Of a stretch of DNA of 64,000 nucleotides, positions 33,566-45,859 are shown piece by piece. Below the pieces are notes generated by a model. The model did not search any database. It saw only the letters and a program-made list of their open reading frames with translations, and was not told the origin of the DNA. Position numbers and translations under genes: made by a program. Each line of letters begins with the position of its first letter. Position 1 is the stretch's first letter. Origin of the DNA: Selaginella moellendorffii (Eukaryota; Streptophyta; Lycopodiopsida; Selaginellales; Selaginellaceae); NCBI RefSeq assembly GCF_000143415.4, contig NW_003314267.1, positions 2,136,932-2,200,931 of the forward strand. The letters are read 5' to 3'.

Positions 33566-36281
33566 ATGATCCGGAGAGTTTTCTGTGGCGTTCTCGCTCG
33601 CAGCAGTGCAGCGAAGGGGATTCCAGGTGATAATCGAGCTCTTGTTGCCGGTGAGCTGCTCGTTTTCTCGAGATTCTCGTGTCGTCTGTGAGGGTTTATC
33701 GTTTTGTTTGATATTTCCAGGCTTGAATGCCGTGTTCTCTCCAAGGAATTTCAGCAGCCTGCCAGAGAAGGAGCTCAACGATTCAGCTGTAAGGATTATG
33801 GATTCTCTTTTCCTTTTGGATCGGAATTCCTGACCGAGTAGATCGCTTTTGGGCAGCCTAAAGTGAAACTTCTCGTGGGAGGCGAGTTTATAGACTCTAA
33901 GACCAGCGATTGGGTTGATGTCGTCAATCCGGTAAGGTTGTTCTTTTCTTTTACCTCTTTTCTTGACTCTATCAATACTCCAAAACGAAACCAAAAACTA
34001 CAACAGGCTACGCAAGAAATCGTGTCTAGACTACCTCTGACGACGCCGTCCGAATTTGATGCCGCGGTCGATTCAGCGAAAGCTGCGTTTCCAAAATGGA
34101 GAGATACTCCTGTGACAACGCGCCAGAGAGTCATGCTCAAGCTACAGGAGCTTATACGAAGAGATATGGTTCGTAGTTTTTTTCCATTGTCGTGAGCTCT
34201 GTGCTAAGGACTTCGTACTGTTACAGGATAAACTGGCTTTGAACGTGACGACTGAGCAAGGAAAGACGCTTGGGGATGCTCGCGGCGATGTCTTCCGTGG
34301 ATTAGGTGTGGTTGCTGTCAAGGCTTTTCCTTTTCTGGTTCTGTCTTTCCACGGCCTCACGTCGTTTTTAACGTGACAGAGGTTGTGGAGTTTGCGTGCG
34401 GCGCTGCAACTTTGCAAATGGGGGAGTTTGTGGAGAACGTTTCCACTGGCATTGACACATATAGTATAAGACAACCTCTGGGGATCTGTGCTGGAATTTG
34501 TCCCTTCAATTTCCCTGCCATGATTCCATTATGGGTGAGGCTTCGCTTTTCTACGTGAGGTTTTTATAGTAATCCTGTTTTCGCAGATGTTTCCAGTTGC
34601 TGTAACGTGCGGGAACACCTTTGTCCTGAAACCCTCGGAGAAAGACCCTGGTAATCATCTTGTTCCCCTGGAGGTTTCAAACTAAACGAGTACGTTTTAA
34701 TTGACAGGGGCGTCATTGATGCTAGCAGAGCTTGCAGCGGAAGCTGGCCTTCCCCCTGGCGTTCTCAATATCGTTCATGGGACAAATGTTAGTGGTTAGA
34801 GTGACTTGTACTGATTTCACTGACTGCACTTTGTAGGACGTGGTGAACCGTATCTGCGATCATCCAGACATCAAGGCCGTGTCTTTCGTCGGATCGGACA
34901 AGGTTGGTTTGTCGTGAAATTTTGTCGATTTAGAGTGAATGCCATCTTTTAATAATTTTTAATTTGGAACGTAGGCTGGCATGCACATCTACTCTCGTGC
35001 AGCTGCTACGGGCAAACGAGTTCAGGTAAGCTGTCTCCGTGGCTTTGAAACGAAACCAACATTTCCGAGTGTTATTGCCAGTGCAACATGGGGGCCAAAA
35101 ATCACGCGGTGATTATGCCTGATGCATCGCCTGAAGCGACAATGAATGCTTTAACTGGTGCTGCCTTTGGAGCCGCTGGCCAGCGTTGTATGGCTATCAG
35201 TACTGCAGTGTTCGTTGGCGATTCAAAGCCTTGGTAAGAACAACTTTTCCCTTTTGTACGATAGTTTTTACTCGTCGTCGTCTACACAGGGAAGAGGGCT
35301 TGAAACAGCGGGCAATGAAATTGAAAATCGGCTGTGGCACAGAGCCCGGTGCAGATCTTGGCCCAGTTATAAGTAAACAGGTAAGAGCAACTAGTAGCTT
35401 TTGGTGGTTAACTAGATCTTGGCAGTTCAGGCAAAGGAGCGTATTTGCAGCCTCGTCGAGAGTGGGCTGAAAGACGGCGCGCGAGTTGTGCTTGATGGTA
35501 GAAATGTCGAGGTAGGCACTTGCATTGGTTCCTCGCGAGAGAGAGAGAGAGAACTTACAAGACGTATCAGGTTCCCGGCTTTACAAGTGGAAACTTTGTT
35601 GGGCCAACTATACTAGCCGATGTTAGACCAGACATGGATTGCTACAAGGTATGGTCTCTTTTGATAAGAATGTCGTGAAGACTGAACACCAGTTGTCACT
35701 TTAGGAAGAGATATTTGGCCCAGTTTTACTTTGCTTAAAGGTGAGTTTGATTCAAGTCTCGGTTGTGTTACATCAGTACTTACAATCCCAACGCAGGCAG
35801 AGACACTTGAAGAGGCGATTGAAATTGTAAATAGTAACAAGTAAGCACGTTTTTTGAGTTTCGCTCACGATGATTCTAATCAAATCGTGTATAGATACGG
35901 CAACGGGACTGCCATATTCACGACATCGGGCCCGGCAGCGAGGAAGTTCCAACACGAGATTGATGTTGGCCAGGTCGGAATTCTCTTTTTCCAGTGAAAC
36001 ATCTTATTGATCCAAGCGTTAAATTTTTCCAGGTAGGGATCAACGTCCCAATTCCAGTGCCTTTACCATTCTTCTCCTTCACGGGCTCGAGAGGTTCATT
36101 TGCGGGCGACCTCAACTTCTATGGTAAGGTGGTGGAAACGTTTCGAGCTCTTAAGTTTTTGCTTGGATTCGCAGGCAAGGCTGGAGTCCACTTCTTTACT
36201 CACATGAAAACCGTGACGACGCAGTGGAAAGACAGTCCAGGAGGCGTCACAATGGCGTTCCCGACCTCCCAAAAGGTGTAG
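33566..36281 (+). CDS. ALDH6B2: Mitochondrial methylmalonate-semialdehyde dehydrogenase (ALDH6B)
   Basis: Nineteen exons: 33566-33650, 33721-33788, 33857-33931, 34007-34168, 34227-34305, 34380-34534, 34587-34650, 34708-34787, 34837-34902, 34975-35025, 35082-35233, 35290-35380, 35431-35511, 35571-35648, 35705-35740 (36 nt), 35797-35840, 35895-35973, 36033-36123, 36175-36281; 547 residues. It converts methylmalonate and malonate semialdehydes to acyl-CoA in valine and beta-alanine breakdown. Landmarks: [20 protein letters not shown], cofactor motif [10 protein letters not shown], the family-specific [10 protein letters not shown] and the catalytic cysteine in AGQRCMAIS (about residue 331), then EEIFGPVL and [15 protein letters not shown]. 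The N-terminus ([18 protein letters not shown]) is a mitochondrial presequence. Every join keeps frame. Introns are only about 50-75 nt. Confidence 0.95.
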
Positions 36282-36442
36282 AACACACAACAATGTGATA
36301 TAAAAGGCCAGCGGCTCATTATTTTTGGTTTCCTTTGAATTCAATCTCCTTGTGTTCTCTGCTGAAAAATCTGTAAGTGAATTTTCAGAAATAAAAGTGG
36401 ATTTCACTCACATCAAAATTGTGGGAACGATGACGATTGTCG

Positions 36443-38042
36443 CTATTTTGTTTCCTGATCTCCCTTTGTTTCCTCAGTTCTGGTGTTGGAGGTTTGCTGT
36501 TGCTGATTCGTTTGCAAGTAGAAAATGGAGAGAAATGTTGCAGTGAGGTATGGAAACACGGTCCAAATTCCCTGAGAAAGAAGAAAATCTTTCATTTGCA
36601 GCGAAGTTGGTAAACTCTCAAGTACCACAAAAGCTGCTACTCCTGCCAATGCTACAACTGGTCGATCACGAAGCATGAAACCAACGCTCATCTGTGACAA
36701 GGAGCCCACGGTTTTTGTTTCCCAGATCTTAGAAACGCAAATATATATACCTGTAATGGGAGTGTCAGAAGGCCGCCCAAGCAAACTCCCGCAAAGAACT
36801 TCGAGGCTTCAATCCCCTGGAACACACGTGACTTATATGTTAGAGAAGCTAAGTTTCAGGCAAAGCACTTACTTACACTGGCTCCGGCGAGAAATGAAGT
36901 TGGATTCCTTGCTCCAACTGAAAATCGCTCGACTGGTGCCAAAATCAAGAGAGTTAACTTTGGAGAGAAAGTTGGGCACTAGAATAGCGTACCAAAACCA
37001 ATGAGGTTGCCATAGCGTTGAACAGCTTTAGCGATCTCTTCTAGCTTCTCCTTGCTGATTCCTAGCTGCAAAATCGTTTTCACTCAAAGACTCAAATCGA
37101 CTTTTAGCACACCTTGCTGCGGAAACTCTCCCCAGAACCGGATTGCGCTGTGAGCTTTCCAGCGTAGAATGGAACCATATCGCTTATACACACTCCCCTG
37201 AAAGTCATAGATAGAACGTCAAGGTTGAAAACAAAAAATAAGAACACCACCCACCAGTAAACCCACAAGATCGTCGACAGAATGAAAGTTACATTCTGCG
37301 AGACAGAAGACCAAAAAACCTCTCGAGTTGAGTTCCAAGTCAAGCTACGAGCAATGGCAGCTCCAACCTGACAAAAACTTCCAATTCGAATCGATACAAC
37401 GAAAGAAGGAAAGCAAACCATCACGAACCCAGACAATGAGCGCTTCCTCACTCACAAAGAGACCAAATCCAGCAGCCATGAGCAAGAGGAAATAAATCCA
37501 CCTACACGAGAACGAAGAAAAAAGAATAAGGGAGATCGAGAGGAAAGAAGCATTTGCATGCTTACCCGGGCGTTCGCTCTCCCAAAAAGATTTGCCTCCC
37601 GAAGATGTTGGCTGTGAAGGAAAATCCTGAGCCGCTACGCGCAAGCTGCGTGGAGCTCGATACATCCACCGATGTCACTCTCTTTACGGCAATGTATCCC
37701 ACAAAGAGAAATCCCGTGAGACCGGTGACAACCCCCAGCCACTTCCATCCAATCCTCCACCGCTGCTCTTGCTTTTGCGGCACTACTGGCGGTGATTCTT
37801 CCAAGAAATCCCGATCATCGGCGGCTGCGCTGCGCCTTGGAACGCTTGAGGAACGCCGCCTGGATTGCCTGGATCCATTTCTTTCGCAAAGCAAGCAAGG
37901 AGAGAAAATATTACCTGACATTGAGAGGAATCGTCGATCGCAATGCCGAGAAATGCTGGCGCTGGAGCCGCGCGTTCTCACATCGGAAATAAGGAGGAGG
38001 AGGCGCCGTGATCGCGAGCGCCGGCAGCAAGCCCACTGCCAT
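36443..38042 (-). CDS. VTT/DedA-type (SNARE-associated) membrane protein
   Basis: Proposed exons: 38042-37915, 37868-37566, 37501-37429, 37367-37255, 37197-37113, 37065-36993, 36932-36877, 36816-36751, 36691-36626, 36571-36443; 363 residues. Several hydrophobic helices are seen (WLGVVTGLTGFLFVGYIAV, IYFLLLMAAGFGLFV, VTFILSTILWVYWGVCISDM, ASKFFAGVCLGGLLTLPLQ). The core LGISKEKLEEIAKAVQRYGN and VERFSVGARNPTSFLAG matches plant proteins annotated as SNARE-associated Golgi/DedA family; the FxRFxxGxR motif is the hallmark loop. Proteins with the VTT domain act in lipid scrambling and membrane homeostasis. The plant role is unclear to me. The first intron is short (46 nt, or 34 nt with an alternative acceptor in the same frame) and the last is 54 nt, a multiple of three without stops, so retention would stay in frame. 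The N-terminus could be a plastid transit peptide. Confidence 0.75.
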
Positions 38043-38135
38043 GGCTGGAAGCTCGCATAAACCCTAAAAACAGAGCAATGTTAAAAATGGGATATTCTCT
38101 TTTAGAACCCAAAACCCTTTTCGCAAAGGGGAGAA
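38043..38135. promoter_or_regulatory. 93-bp divergent promoter of the VTT and CtpA genes
   Basis: Only 93 bp separate the two opposing start codons, so both 5' leaders and the core promoters must overlap or be very short. A telo-box AAACCCTAA is at 38059-38067. Confidence 0.7.
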
Positions 38136-40346
38136 ATGCCGCCCTTGGCTATGGCGGCATTTCCATCGCCTCGCGGATTCTGGAAGCCGAGCTCGTCGCA
38201 TCGGCAGGGGCAATGGCGTGGCTTTTGCGGGAGAATGGCGCTGGATCTCGACGAGCAGGCGAGGATTTCGCTCTCCCGCGCTTGCAAATCCGCCGGCATC
38301 GCCGTCGTCGCGCTCTTCTTCTCGGCCGGGGTAAGCCTGAGTGAAAATCCCGCCCTAGCGGCGCCGGCAGTGGTGGAATCATCGTCAGTGAGGGAAGATT
38401 GCGCGTCTTCTTCTCCACCGGGAGGGATTCCCGACGCCTCGTCGAGCTTGGAGGTAACGGATGAGTCTCTTGTGGAATCGGCATGGGAGCTCGTCAATGA
38501 TTTCTATCTTGATGCTAGGCACCACAAGTGGTCACCGGATTTGTGGCTGGTAAGTTTTCCAACTTCCATAGCTTCTTCTCTTTGGTTTTGCAAGAAAATC
38601 TCATTCTCGCTTCTACAGGCTCAGAAAGAAAAGGTGTTTCAGAGGCCATTCCAGAATCGAAAGGCTGCGTACTCGGCAATCAGAGAAATGCTTGCCACAC
38701 TCGACGATCCATTTACTCGATTTCTAACTCCCGATGAGGTAAAAAAACAAATGAGAAACATTCTAGCTTAGAGACTTTGCGAGCTAAATCGCTTCTCGCA
38801 TGCAGGACAGTTTTCCCAAACCTCAAAGTACGATATCACAGGCGTGGGCTTGAATATCGGAGAGGTACCGGATGAAAATGGACAAATCCAGCTTAGAGTT
38901 CTCGGTATTGTTCTTCAAAGCCCAGCCGAGCTGGCTGGAATTCAGCAGGTTGGTCAGTGGCTTTCACTCGTCCTGCCGCTTAGTTCTGATCTTCGCGTGG
39001 CAATTTGCTGCTTTTTTCCAGGGTGACGAGATACTTTCAGTGGATGGAAATAGTGTGGCTGGAAAATCGGCCTTTGCGGTTTCATCTGAGATCCAAGGAC
39101 GCAAACGGACTCCTGTTTCAGTCGAGGTATCGTTCGAATTCTATGTTTGCTTCTTTTCTTTTGATACGCTAAGAGTTTCTCCACGTCCAGGTTCGACGGT
39201 CTCAATGTGGAGACGTCCAAAGTTACGTGCTCTATCGCCAGCAAGACTTGCGAAGCCCTGTTTTCTACCGTTTAGAGCGTTCTGATGTCGCTAATGAGCG
39301 CCGCGGCTACGTTCGGCTCAAGGAGTTCAATGCCTTGACAAAGCGGGACCTGGTCACCGGTAAGAACTAGCTGATCTTGAAACTCTTGGAACATTGATTC
39401 GCCTCTAACCAGGAAAGCACTTGTTGCAGCTTTGATGAGATTGCAAGCCTCAGGTGCTTCATCGTTTGTTATTGACTTGAGAGACAACTTGGGTGGCCTC
39501 GTCCAAGTGAGTAGTGTGGCTTATTTGGCTTCGAAGTGAAACGCTTATGGACCTTACAGGAAGGTATTGAAGTGGCCAAGTTGTTTCTGGACGACGGGGA
39601 AACCGTGAGTAAAACTCTATCATCGCTTTAAACCATCTAGCTTTGACATAACGCGCAGGTTATATACACCACAAGGAGAAATAATGCGTCATTACAAAGT
39701 ATTGTAGCTAAAGGCCAACCTTTCCTGCGAGCGCCCCTCGTCGTAAGCTTTGTTTCTTCCAACCGGCTTGTGTTGTGCTCACGTTTCATTCTATTTTGTC
39801 AAGGTTTTAGTGAACAACCGGACAGCCAGTGCGAGTGAAATTGTAAGTTTGTGCAGAGAAACGAATATAATATGCTTGGAAATTTGGTGCTTTTCAGATG
39901 GCCGCTGCTCTCCATGACAACTGTAGAGCTGTTTTAGCTGGTAGCAGGACATTTGGGAAAGTAGGGACTACTATTGAAATGATGGTTTCACTGATTTTCT
40001 TGCATATCTTGCAGGGCCTGATTCAGTCTGTGTTTGAGTTCAACGATGGCTCTGGTGTAATCTTGACTGTTGGGAAATACATGACACCTGCACACAGGGA
40101 TATTGATGGGAATGGTTTGGAACCAGATTTCTGGAGAATGCCAGGTATTGCATATCAAAAGTCCTTTTCTCTTTCTTTTTGTTCTGTTTTTTTTTCTTTT
40201 CTTTTTTTCTTTTGTACTTCTTTTTTGTTTGTAATTTTCTAGCTAGGCTCTACGGAATCTAGATACAATTCTAAAGTGAAATTTGTACAGGCCACCTTGA
40301 AGTGGAGCAGAAGTTGAGAGCTTGTCTTTCAAAAAAGGCATCATGA
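38136..40346 (+). CDS. CTPA: Chloroplast C-terminal processing peptidase (D1 protease)
   Basis: Twelve exons: 38136-38549, 38619-38738, 38811-38948, 39022-39126, 39191-39359, 39430-39506, 39560-39604, 39659-39742, 39804-39842, 39898-39960, 40015-40144, 40291-40346; 479 residues. It trims the C-terminus of the D1 reaction-centre protein of photosystem II in the thylakoid lumen, needed for manganese-cluster assembly. It has a Ser/Arg-rich transit peptide, then a hydrophobic lumenal signal (AGIAVVALFFSAGVSL...ALAA). A PDZ domain spans about residues 190-265 (DITGVGLNIGE, GDEILSVDGNSV). The tail-protease core has RTASASEI with the catalytic Ser (about 393) and SRTFGKG with the Lys (about 418). 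Their 25-residue spacing equals the Ser372/Lys397 pair of the algal enzyme. A second in-frame ATG at 38151 is possible as start. Confidence 0.93.
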
Positions 40347-40538
40347 AATTCTTGCTAGCGCTAAAAACAAGAGGAAAAGAAAGAAGAAAAAGCAAATGAA
40401 ATTTACTTTTTGTATTTGATCTGTTCAATCGATCGATCAAAAAAATAAAAAGTACAAACTCTTTTAACAAGGCTTTAGAAAAAGGGAAAAAGAAAAAAAA
40501 AAAAGAACCTTTGGCGGAGGAAGAAATTTGCAGTTCTC

Positions 40539-42006
40539 TTAGAACCTCCTCCGCAATGAGCTCGACTCCAAACGTGAAGACGCGCTGCTGGCCGAATGCT
40601 CTTCGCGATCTTCTTGATCACCGTCTTGCAGTGTTTGCTCATCAGGACCCTGGCTTACATTCCCCATGCTCCACGAATCCGGGAGCTGCTCAAGACCCGC
40701 CGTGACATTCTCGTTGTCCGACGAGTACGAAACTAGCTGTGGATGATCCACGCTGTTGCTGGACGACGCCGGCGAGAGAGATGACGGGTTGGCGCACTTG
40801 AGACCCGAAACTCCTCCAAAACCACCAGCGAATCCGCCCAGCGCTCGGTACGCAAGCGCTCGCTCCAAGTTGTCTCTTGGATTCTCGCCCTCCTTTGCTG
40901 CTGGCTCTGGCTTCTCCAGGAACTCCGGATAGAAGGAATTCCACCAAGACGAATCCCCTCGCTCGCACTGGACAGCATCGCCGAGGATCCATCTGGGTAG
41001 CGATTCTAGAAAGTCGGTGCGTGCCTGCCGGTCCACCATGTAAGCTAGCAGCGAGCCGAGGCAGTGTCCTGCGATGATCCCCAGTAGATGGGAACTGGAA
41101 GCTTTGCTGGCTATGGATGCAACTAGCTGGCAGCCGCATCCAAAGCATCTCGATCGGACATGCAAACTGCGAGAGCACAAAATCCCAGTCGGTGAGTCAC
41201 TGACAGGTCAGAGATGCGAGCGAGTTACCAGAAAGGAACACGGTACAAGAAACTTATAAGAATGCATTGAGGAAGGAGAACCAACGCCATATCCAGTAGC
41301 TTCTGCAGAGATTTGCACGCTGTCAGCAAACCACAGAACTCTCGGAACACGGACGCCCACGTTACTAGTATGATAGAGTTGAAGACCTTCCCAAGACCAT
41401 AACACGATGGCAAACTGCCATAGCAAGAGCCTCCTGTTTTGCCTGTACCTGGATGGAGCACGCACCCCGTGAGAACTTCGCAGCTATTCGAGAGAGCTTA
41501 CCTCACCATTTAGTGAATAAAAGCTGCGATGTTAACATCGCCATGCACCACGCAGCAACGCAAACGTGTGACAAGATCACCACTCCATGTTTGCTCTGCC
41601 GAAAAAAGAAAAAAAAAAAAACAAAGTTTGCAAATGATCTCGAGATGCAAAGACGATAAAAAACCAAACGATCACTCACCTGGCCAGCATCAATCGTCCA
41701 CCAAAGCCGCAAGATGCAAAACGCCAATTCGCAAGCCGCGGGGCCGAGATCGTTGAAGTCCGAGTCCGAGCCACATTTCCGGCAATACACCGCTTCCAAC
41801 CTTCTGTCCTGGAACTTGAGGCTCCAGGAGCTAAATCGAACTGGAGTGGCTACCGGATAGTAAACCGTGGACACCGCAGCCGCTGCCACAGCTGCTTGTA
41901 GCTGAGCATCACCCTGTCGCTGGGCTTCCTTCGCTGCTTCGTGAGCTCTCTCGTACAGCTCCCTCTCGTGGTCCGAAGCAAAGCCATCAATCTCACCAGT
42001 CGCCAT
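40539..42006 (-). CDS. Unidentified plant membrane protein
   Basis: Four proposed exons: 42006-41680, 41595-41507, 41448-41254, 41166-40539; 412 residues. I do not recognise the family. The N-terminal 35 residues are charged and helical (HERELYERAHEAAKEAQRQ), followed by an Ala-rich stretch and a CRKC motif. Hydrophobic segments follow: ELAFCILRLWWTIDAG, VILSHVCVAAWCMAMLTSQL, LLLWQFAIVLWSWEGL and LLGIIAGHCLGSLLAYMV. The last 100 residues are Ser/Glu/Asp-rich and end in a basic SSLRRRF. The first two introns have good sites. The third donor (TATAA|GTTTCT) is weak and was picked only because it keeps frame into the open last exon, so this joint is uncertain. It converges on CtpA, with 192 bp between the stop codons. 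Confidence 0.6.
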
Positions 42007-42969
42007 GGACAGAGATGAGTATGAAGATCACACGACAACGATTCGAGCCCGAGCAGCCATTTGTTTCTCCTTTCTCTCTGAAAAACAGAGCTCTGATCCA
42101 CGGAAGCTTCAGTGCCTCATCATGGAGCACATGGGAACCTAGGAAAAGAAAGAGAAAAACAGCGCTCATCAGGCACGGAAAGAAGCGAGAAAGCGAAGAA
42201 AACAAAAATATTTCCACACATAAAGAGCAAGAACAGCGACATCATACCCTACGAGCGCCCGGCGCACGATATTTCGCCAAGGATCGTGAAATGCAGGATC
42301 GCGCAGCCACGAATTCCTCATCCCCGGCGCCGCCACGCAAGAATCATCACAGGAACAAACCAGCTGATGCGCGACGATCGCTCGCCGCGAGCTGAGACAG
42401 CGCCGCGCTCTCCATCGCTTCCCCTGCGATCGATCGATCGAGCCAAAGCCCTAATAAATCGTCGCGAGAGAGCAGCGATTAGAACCCCTGCCCCACAGCG
42501 CCATTGCCTCGCTTCCAAGAGAAGAGAATACCAACCTAGAGAATAGAAACCCAAGCTGACGTGGGTGTCCACGTGGAGCGTATCCCCAAGCATATCCTGG
42601 CAGGTGGATACACATGTGCGCTGCTGGCACAGAATAAACCATAAAATCCAATAAAGAATTACGTAAATGGTCCAATTGGCGGCCGTACCAGAGTCACATT
42701 CCGGCGGCAGGCCGTACCAGTGGCGCGTGGGCTGCCGACTGACCGTCAGATGACGGGTGAGACCGACCGTCGCGTGTGGAGCGCAAGCCGTCACACCCGT
42801 CAGGCGCGAGTACAGTACGGAATGGCCGTTTTCTCGGAGCCCAGGCAAAGTACATACGCACGAACTTTGTTCCTAAGTTTGGATGATCATACAAAAAAAA
42901 GAACCATCGCATTTTTTTGGCATGATTTGGCCTGTCGTGATCGATCTATCGCTGGGAGAGTTTTGTGTT
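42007..42969. other. Intergenic DNA between the membrane protein and MFS genes
   Basis: Both flanking genes are on the minus strand, so this holds the 5' region of the membrane protein gene and the 3' end of the transporter gene. It includes a CCCTAA motif near 42450, GATC repeats near 42427 and a GC-rich tract around 42300-42400. No exon was recognised. Confidence 0.5.
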
Positions 42970-45127
42970 TTAAAACTCTGGCCAAGCAGCCACCTGTTCT
43001 TCGCAAGCAATTGCCACTTGAGTTAACTTACTTGGCTTCGATAGTTGCGGGGGTATTGGCTGGAGCATGAGCGCTTGAACAAGAGCTAGAACCTGTGAAG
43101 AACCAAGTGAAAAAAAAAGGAATTTTGGAATGTATGGTAAGTTTTTTACCATTACGCTCCCAGCAACGATTAGACTGAATCCTGGGCAATTGAAAGGAGC
43201 GTCCTTGGATAGAAACAGTGCTGAACAAAGAGAAAGTTTTAGACAAAAGTTTAAGCAACGAACAGAGAATCTTAAACCTGTCAAGGGGCTGATAGCAAGC
43301 GGTGATAATATAGTTGCAAACGATCTTATACCCGCAATTAAACCTTGGAACTTACCCTGCTCGAGATAAATTAGAGACTAAACGAGATGAAACGATGGAA
43401 GTTACCTGTTCTTCCGGTTCCGCTGTCTTTGATACAATACTCCCTATCTGTTAAGAAGAAACAATAAGTTACGCTCAGCGGTCATAGAGAACTTACGCAA
43501 GGGAAGCTCAAGACAAAAAAGATACTGAAGCTGGAACAGACGTATGGCACCTGAAAAATCCAAGATGTTAATACAAAAAAATCAATAAATTAACATCAGT
43601 TACCCAGTCTGCCCATGCTACTCCATATAAAAGTGCCTTAAGCATACAAACATTACGTGTGTGGATTGGTTAGACCAAGCACCAAGTGACAAAACTTACA
43701 TGAGAAGCAGAAGCAGAAATAGCTATAAACAGAACGATTTTTTCGCCGAAAAAATGTACAAAGACTGGCATAATGAGCAGCTGTGTAAAATGAAAAGGTT
43801 TTCAATCTCCCGCAGACTAAGAATAAAGCTTACTTGAGAAAACACTGATGCCAGTCCATTAATTAACATGAGCTCTGCAAATTGGTCCTTTGCAAAACCA
43901 AAAGTCGCTTTTAAATAATACTGAGAACGAAAAACGAAGCATTAGACAAGAACTTGAGCTGATTATGGCCTACCAACAGTGAACCCTGTAATCCAGCTTC
44001 GCCAAGACTGGAGAAGAATACTATCACCGCTACCTGCGTCAAAAGATTGCTGACAGATGCAAGTTATCATCTACGTAAACGTCAAGACTACACTTACTTC
44101 TGTTTAAACAGAAGCACAGTGTCTGTGATTGAGGAAGTGCTACGCATGAGCAGCGGTGTAGAGCGACATTCGTCACGCTTATGCTGCTGATGCGTGTCAC
44201 TGTGATTCGGAAGCAGCGGTGGACCACGCTCGGCATTTGTCTCTGGTAAAAAAACTTTGACATAGACCGCAGCAAAAGCAATCACGACAGCAGCCACCTG
44301 AAAGGTGGTTGAAGAAACAGTCGACTTAAAAGTGTAAAGCTCTCCCACCTTGAAAATTTGATCCTGAGCCAACACTCGAGCCAAAAGAATCCCAATAACA
44401 TAACCGACTGAAAACGATCCCATGAGCACGCCAATGGCAAGAGCTCGGTAGCGTCGCTCGATACAGTCGCTCTGGAAAAAAGGAAAAAGAAACAAATGTC
44501 AAAATCATGGACGCTTTGGAGGCAAGCAAAGCACTAAGTAGAAACTCACCACATACGCAAAAGAGAGGCATGTAATGCCACCCTCGGCGAAGATCCTAAC
44601 CACTGTTCCCACGACCATGTAGGCGTAAACGAACGGCCTGGATTGGCTATAGGCGAGTATCGCTTCGTCCATGTAAGAAAAGAGTGAGCAAGCGCGATCG
44701 ATCGATCGGACTCACCCATGGGAAGAACAGCGGCGGAGAATGGAATCATCAGCAGCGGCTTGCGGCCATACTCGTCCGAGAGCTCGCCGAGAATCGGCGT
44801 CACCAGCATCGTCCCAATCCCCGCGATCTGCGAGAAGATCCATGGCAAGAATGCGAGAGCTTAGAACCCTAGTTTCAAGAAAATGTATAGAGGGAAGAGC
44901 TCAACGATTTGCTGGATGCCGGTCAAGTAGATCGCTTCGTTGCATTCGGCCTGGCCGGGGCAGAGCGCTCCGAGAAGAACATCCGTGAGCGCCGGGATCA
45001 CCATCATCGTCGCCATGATGTGGAGGAGCGTGGCGAAGATGAGATGGATGAGCGGCCTCAGGACGATGATCTTGCGCAAGAATCCCCGCCGATGGCCGCC
45101 GCTGCTACTGCTCGATGATTCTGTCAT
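42970..45127 (-). CDS. Major facilitator superfamily transporter (HIAT1/TetA-like)
   Basis: Fourteen exons: 45127-44906, 44827-44716, 44662-44550, 44471-44349, 44297-44098, 44049-43974, 43920-43834, 43780-43700, 43636-43604 (33 nt), 43550-43497, 43447-43406 (42 nt), 43356-43278, 43220-43150, 43092-42970; 471 residues. It has twelve predicted membrane spans. The TM2-3 loop carries the MFS signature GELSDEYGRKPLL, and the N-terminus LIHLIFATLLHIMATMMVIP...YLTGIQQI matches the plant group annotated as hippocampus-abundant-transcript or tetracycline-resistance-like (At2g16970-16990). The substrate is unknown. A hydrophilic central loop (about residues 205-255, His/Arg/Ser-rich) separates the two halves. 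The exon 6 acceptor was chosen 16 nt upstream of an obvious alternative because only it keeps the frame. Confidence 0.88.
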
Positions 45128-45859
45128 CGTAGAGCGAGGGAGCGAGCGAGCTACAGCGATCGTATTGCTTCCCAGCGCGATTTATTCTACGCTAGCGCGA
45201 CTATCACACACACACACAGGGCCCCAAGAAAGTGATCTTCTTGGAGATTCCTTCACGCATCTTGTCTGGGAACGCTTGCATCCAAAGCAATTGGAAGGAT
45301 CTCCACGAAGCGAGCGACGATCCTGGCAAAATCTTGCATCTACAAGAAGCTATTGCGATCCAGATCACACACATCCATCGGAGCGCCAAGCATCGAAGCG
45401 ATCGATCTCTCGCGATCGCGTGGAAAATATTTTGGGAAGGGGAAAGCGCGAGAGCCTCTCTATTCTAGGTGGCCATGGGCATATTCCCAGGACCGTTTTG
45501 TGATACCATTTTAAAATTCCACCCCCTGCCGTTTGTGCTGTCGGACTGAGATCCATGCAAGCCATTAGCTGCCCTCTTGTGTGCATGCCAAACGATCCAT
45601 CTATCAGTTATCTATCGTTTGAGTCACCGTTGGATCTTTGGCATTTTGTTGCGTCACCGTAGGATCGTGGCCTTTTCCTGGTGGAAAGAATATTGGCAGT
45701 TTGCCGTACAAGGCCAGCTAGGGTTTATGTTCTCCCTTGCGGGCGCGCGTGGCAATGCAGGACGATCGTCGCCGGGATCATCGATTAGGAGTCCCATCCA
45801 CTGGCGCTCGTGATCTTTCGAGGTAAGGCGGCGGTTCTTTGACACGCGCATGGATCTTG
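45128..45859. promoter_or_regulatory. Divergent region between the MFS and PPR genes
   Basis: About 730 bp with a short CA repeat (about 45205-45217), GATC runs, and a telo-box TAGGGTTT (45719-45726) some 135 bp before the PPR start. No additional exon was seen. Confidence 0.5.

Noticed and set aside
44039-44097. Frame break in the MFS gene between exons 5 and 6
   Set aside because: Using the CTGTCAG acceptor at 44050 restores the frame and gives the expected membrane helix, so no mutation is needed.
45839-45859. Upstream extension of the PPR reading frame
   Set aside because: The frame is open but starts with TTG; the first ATG is at 45860 and is the better start.
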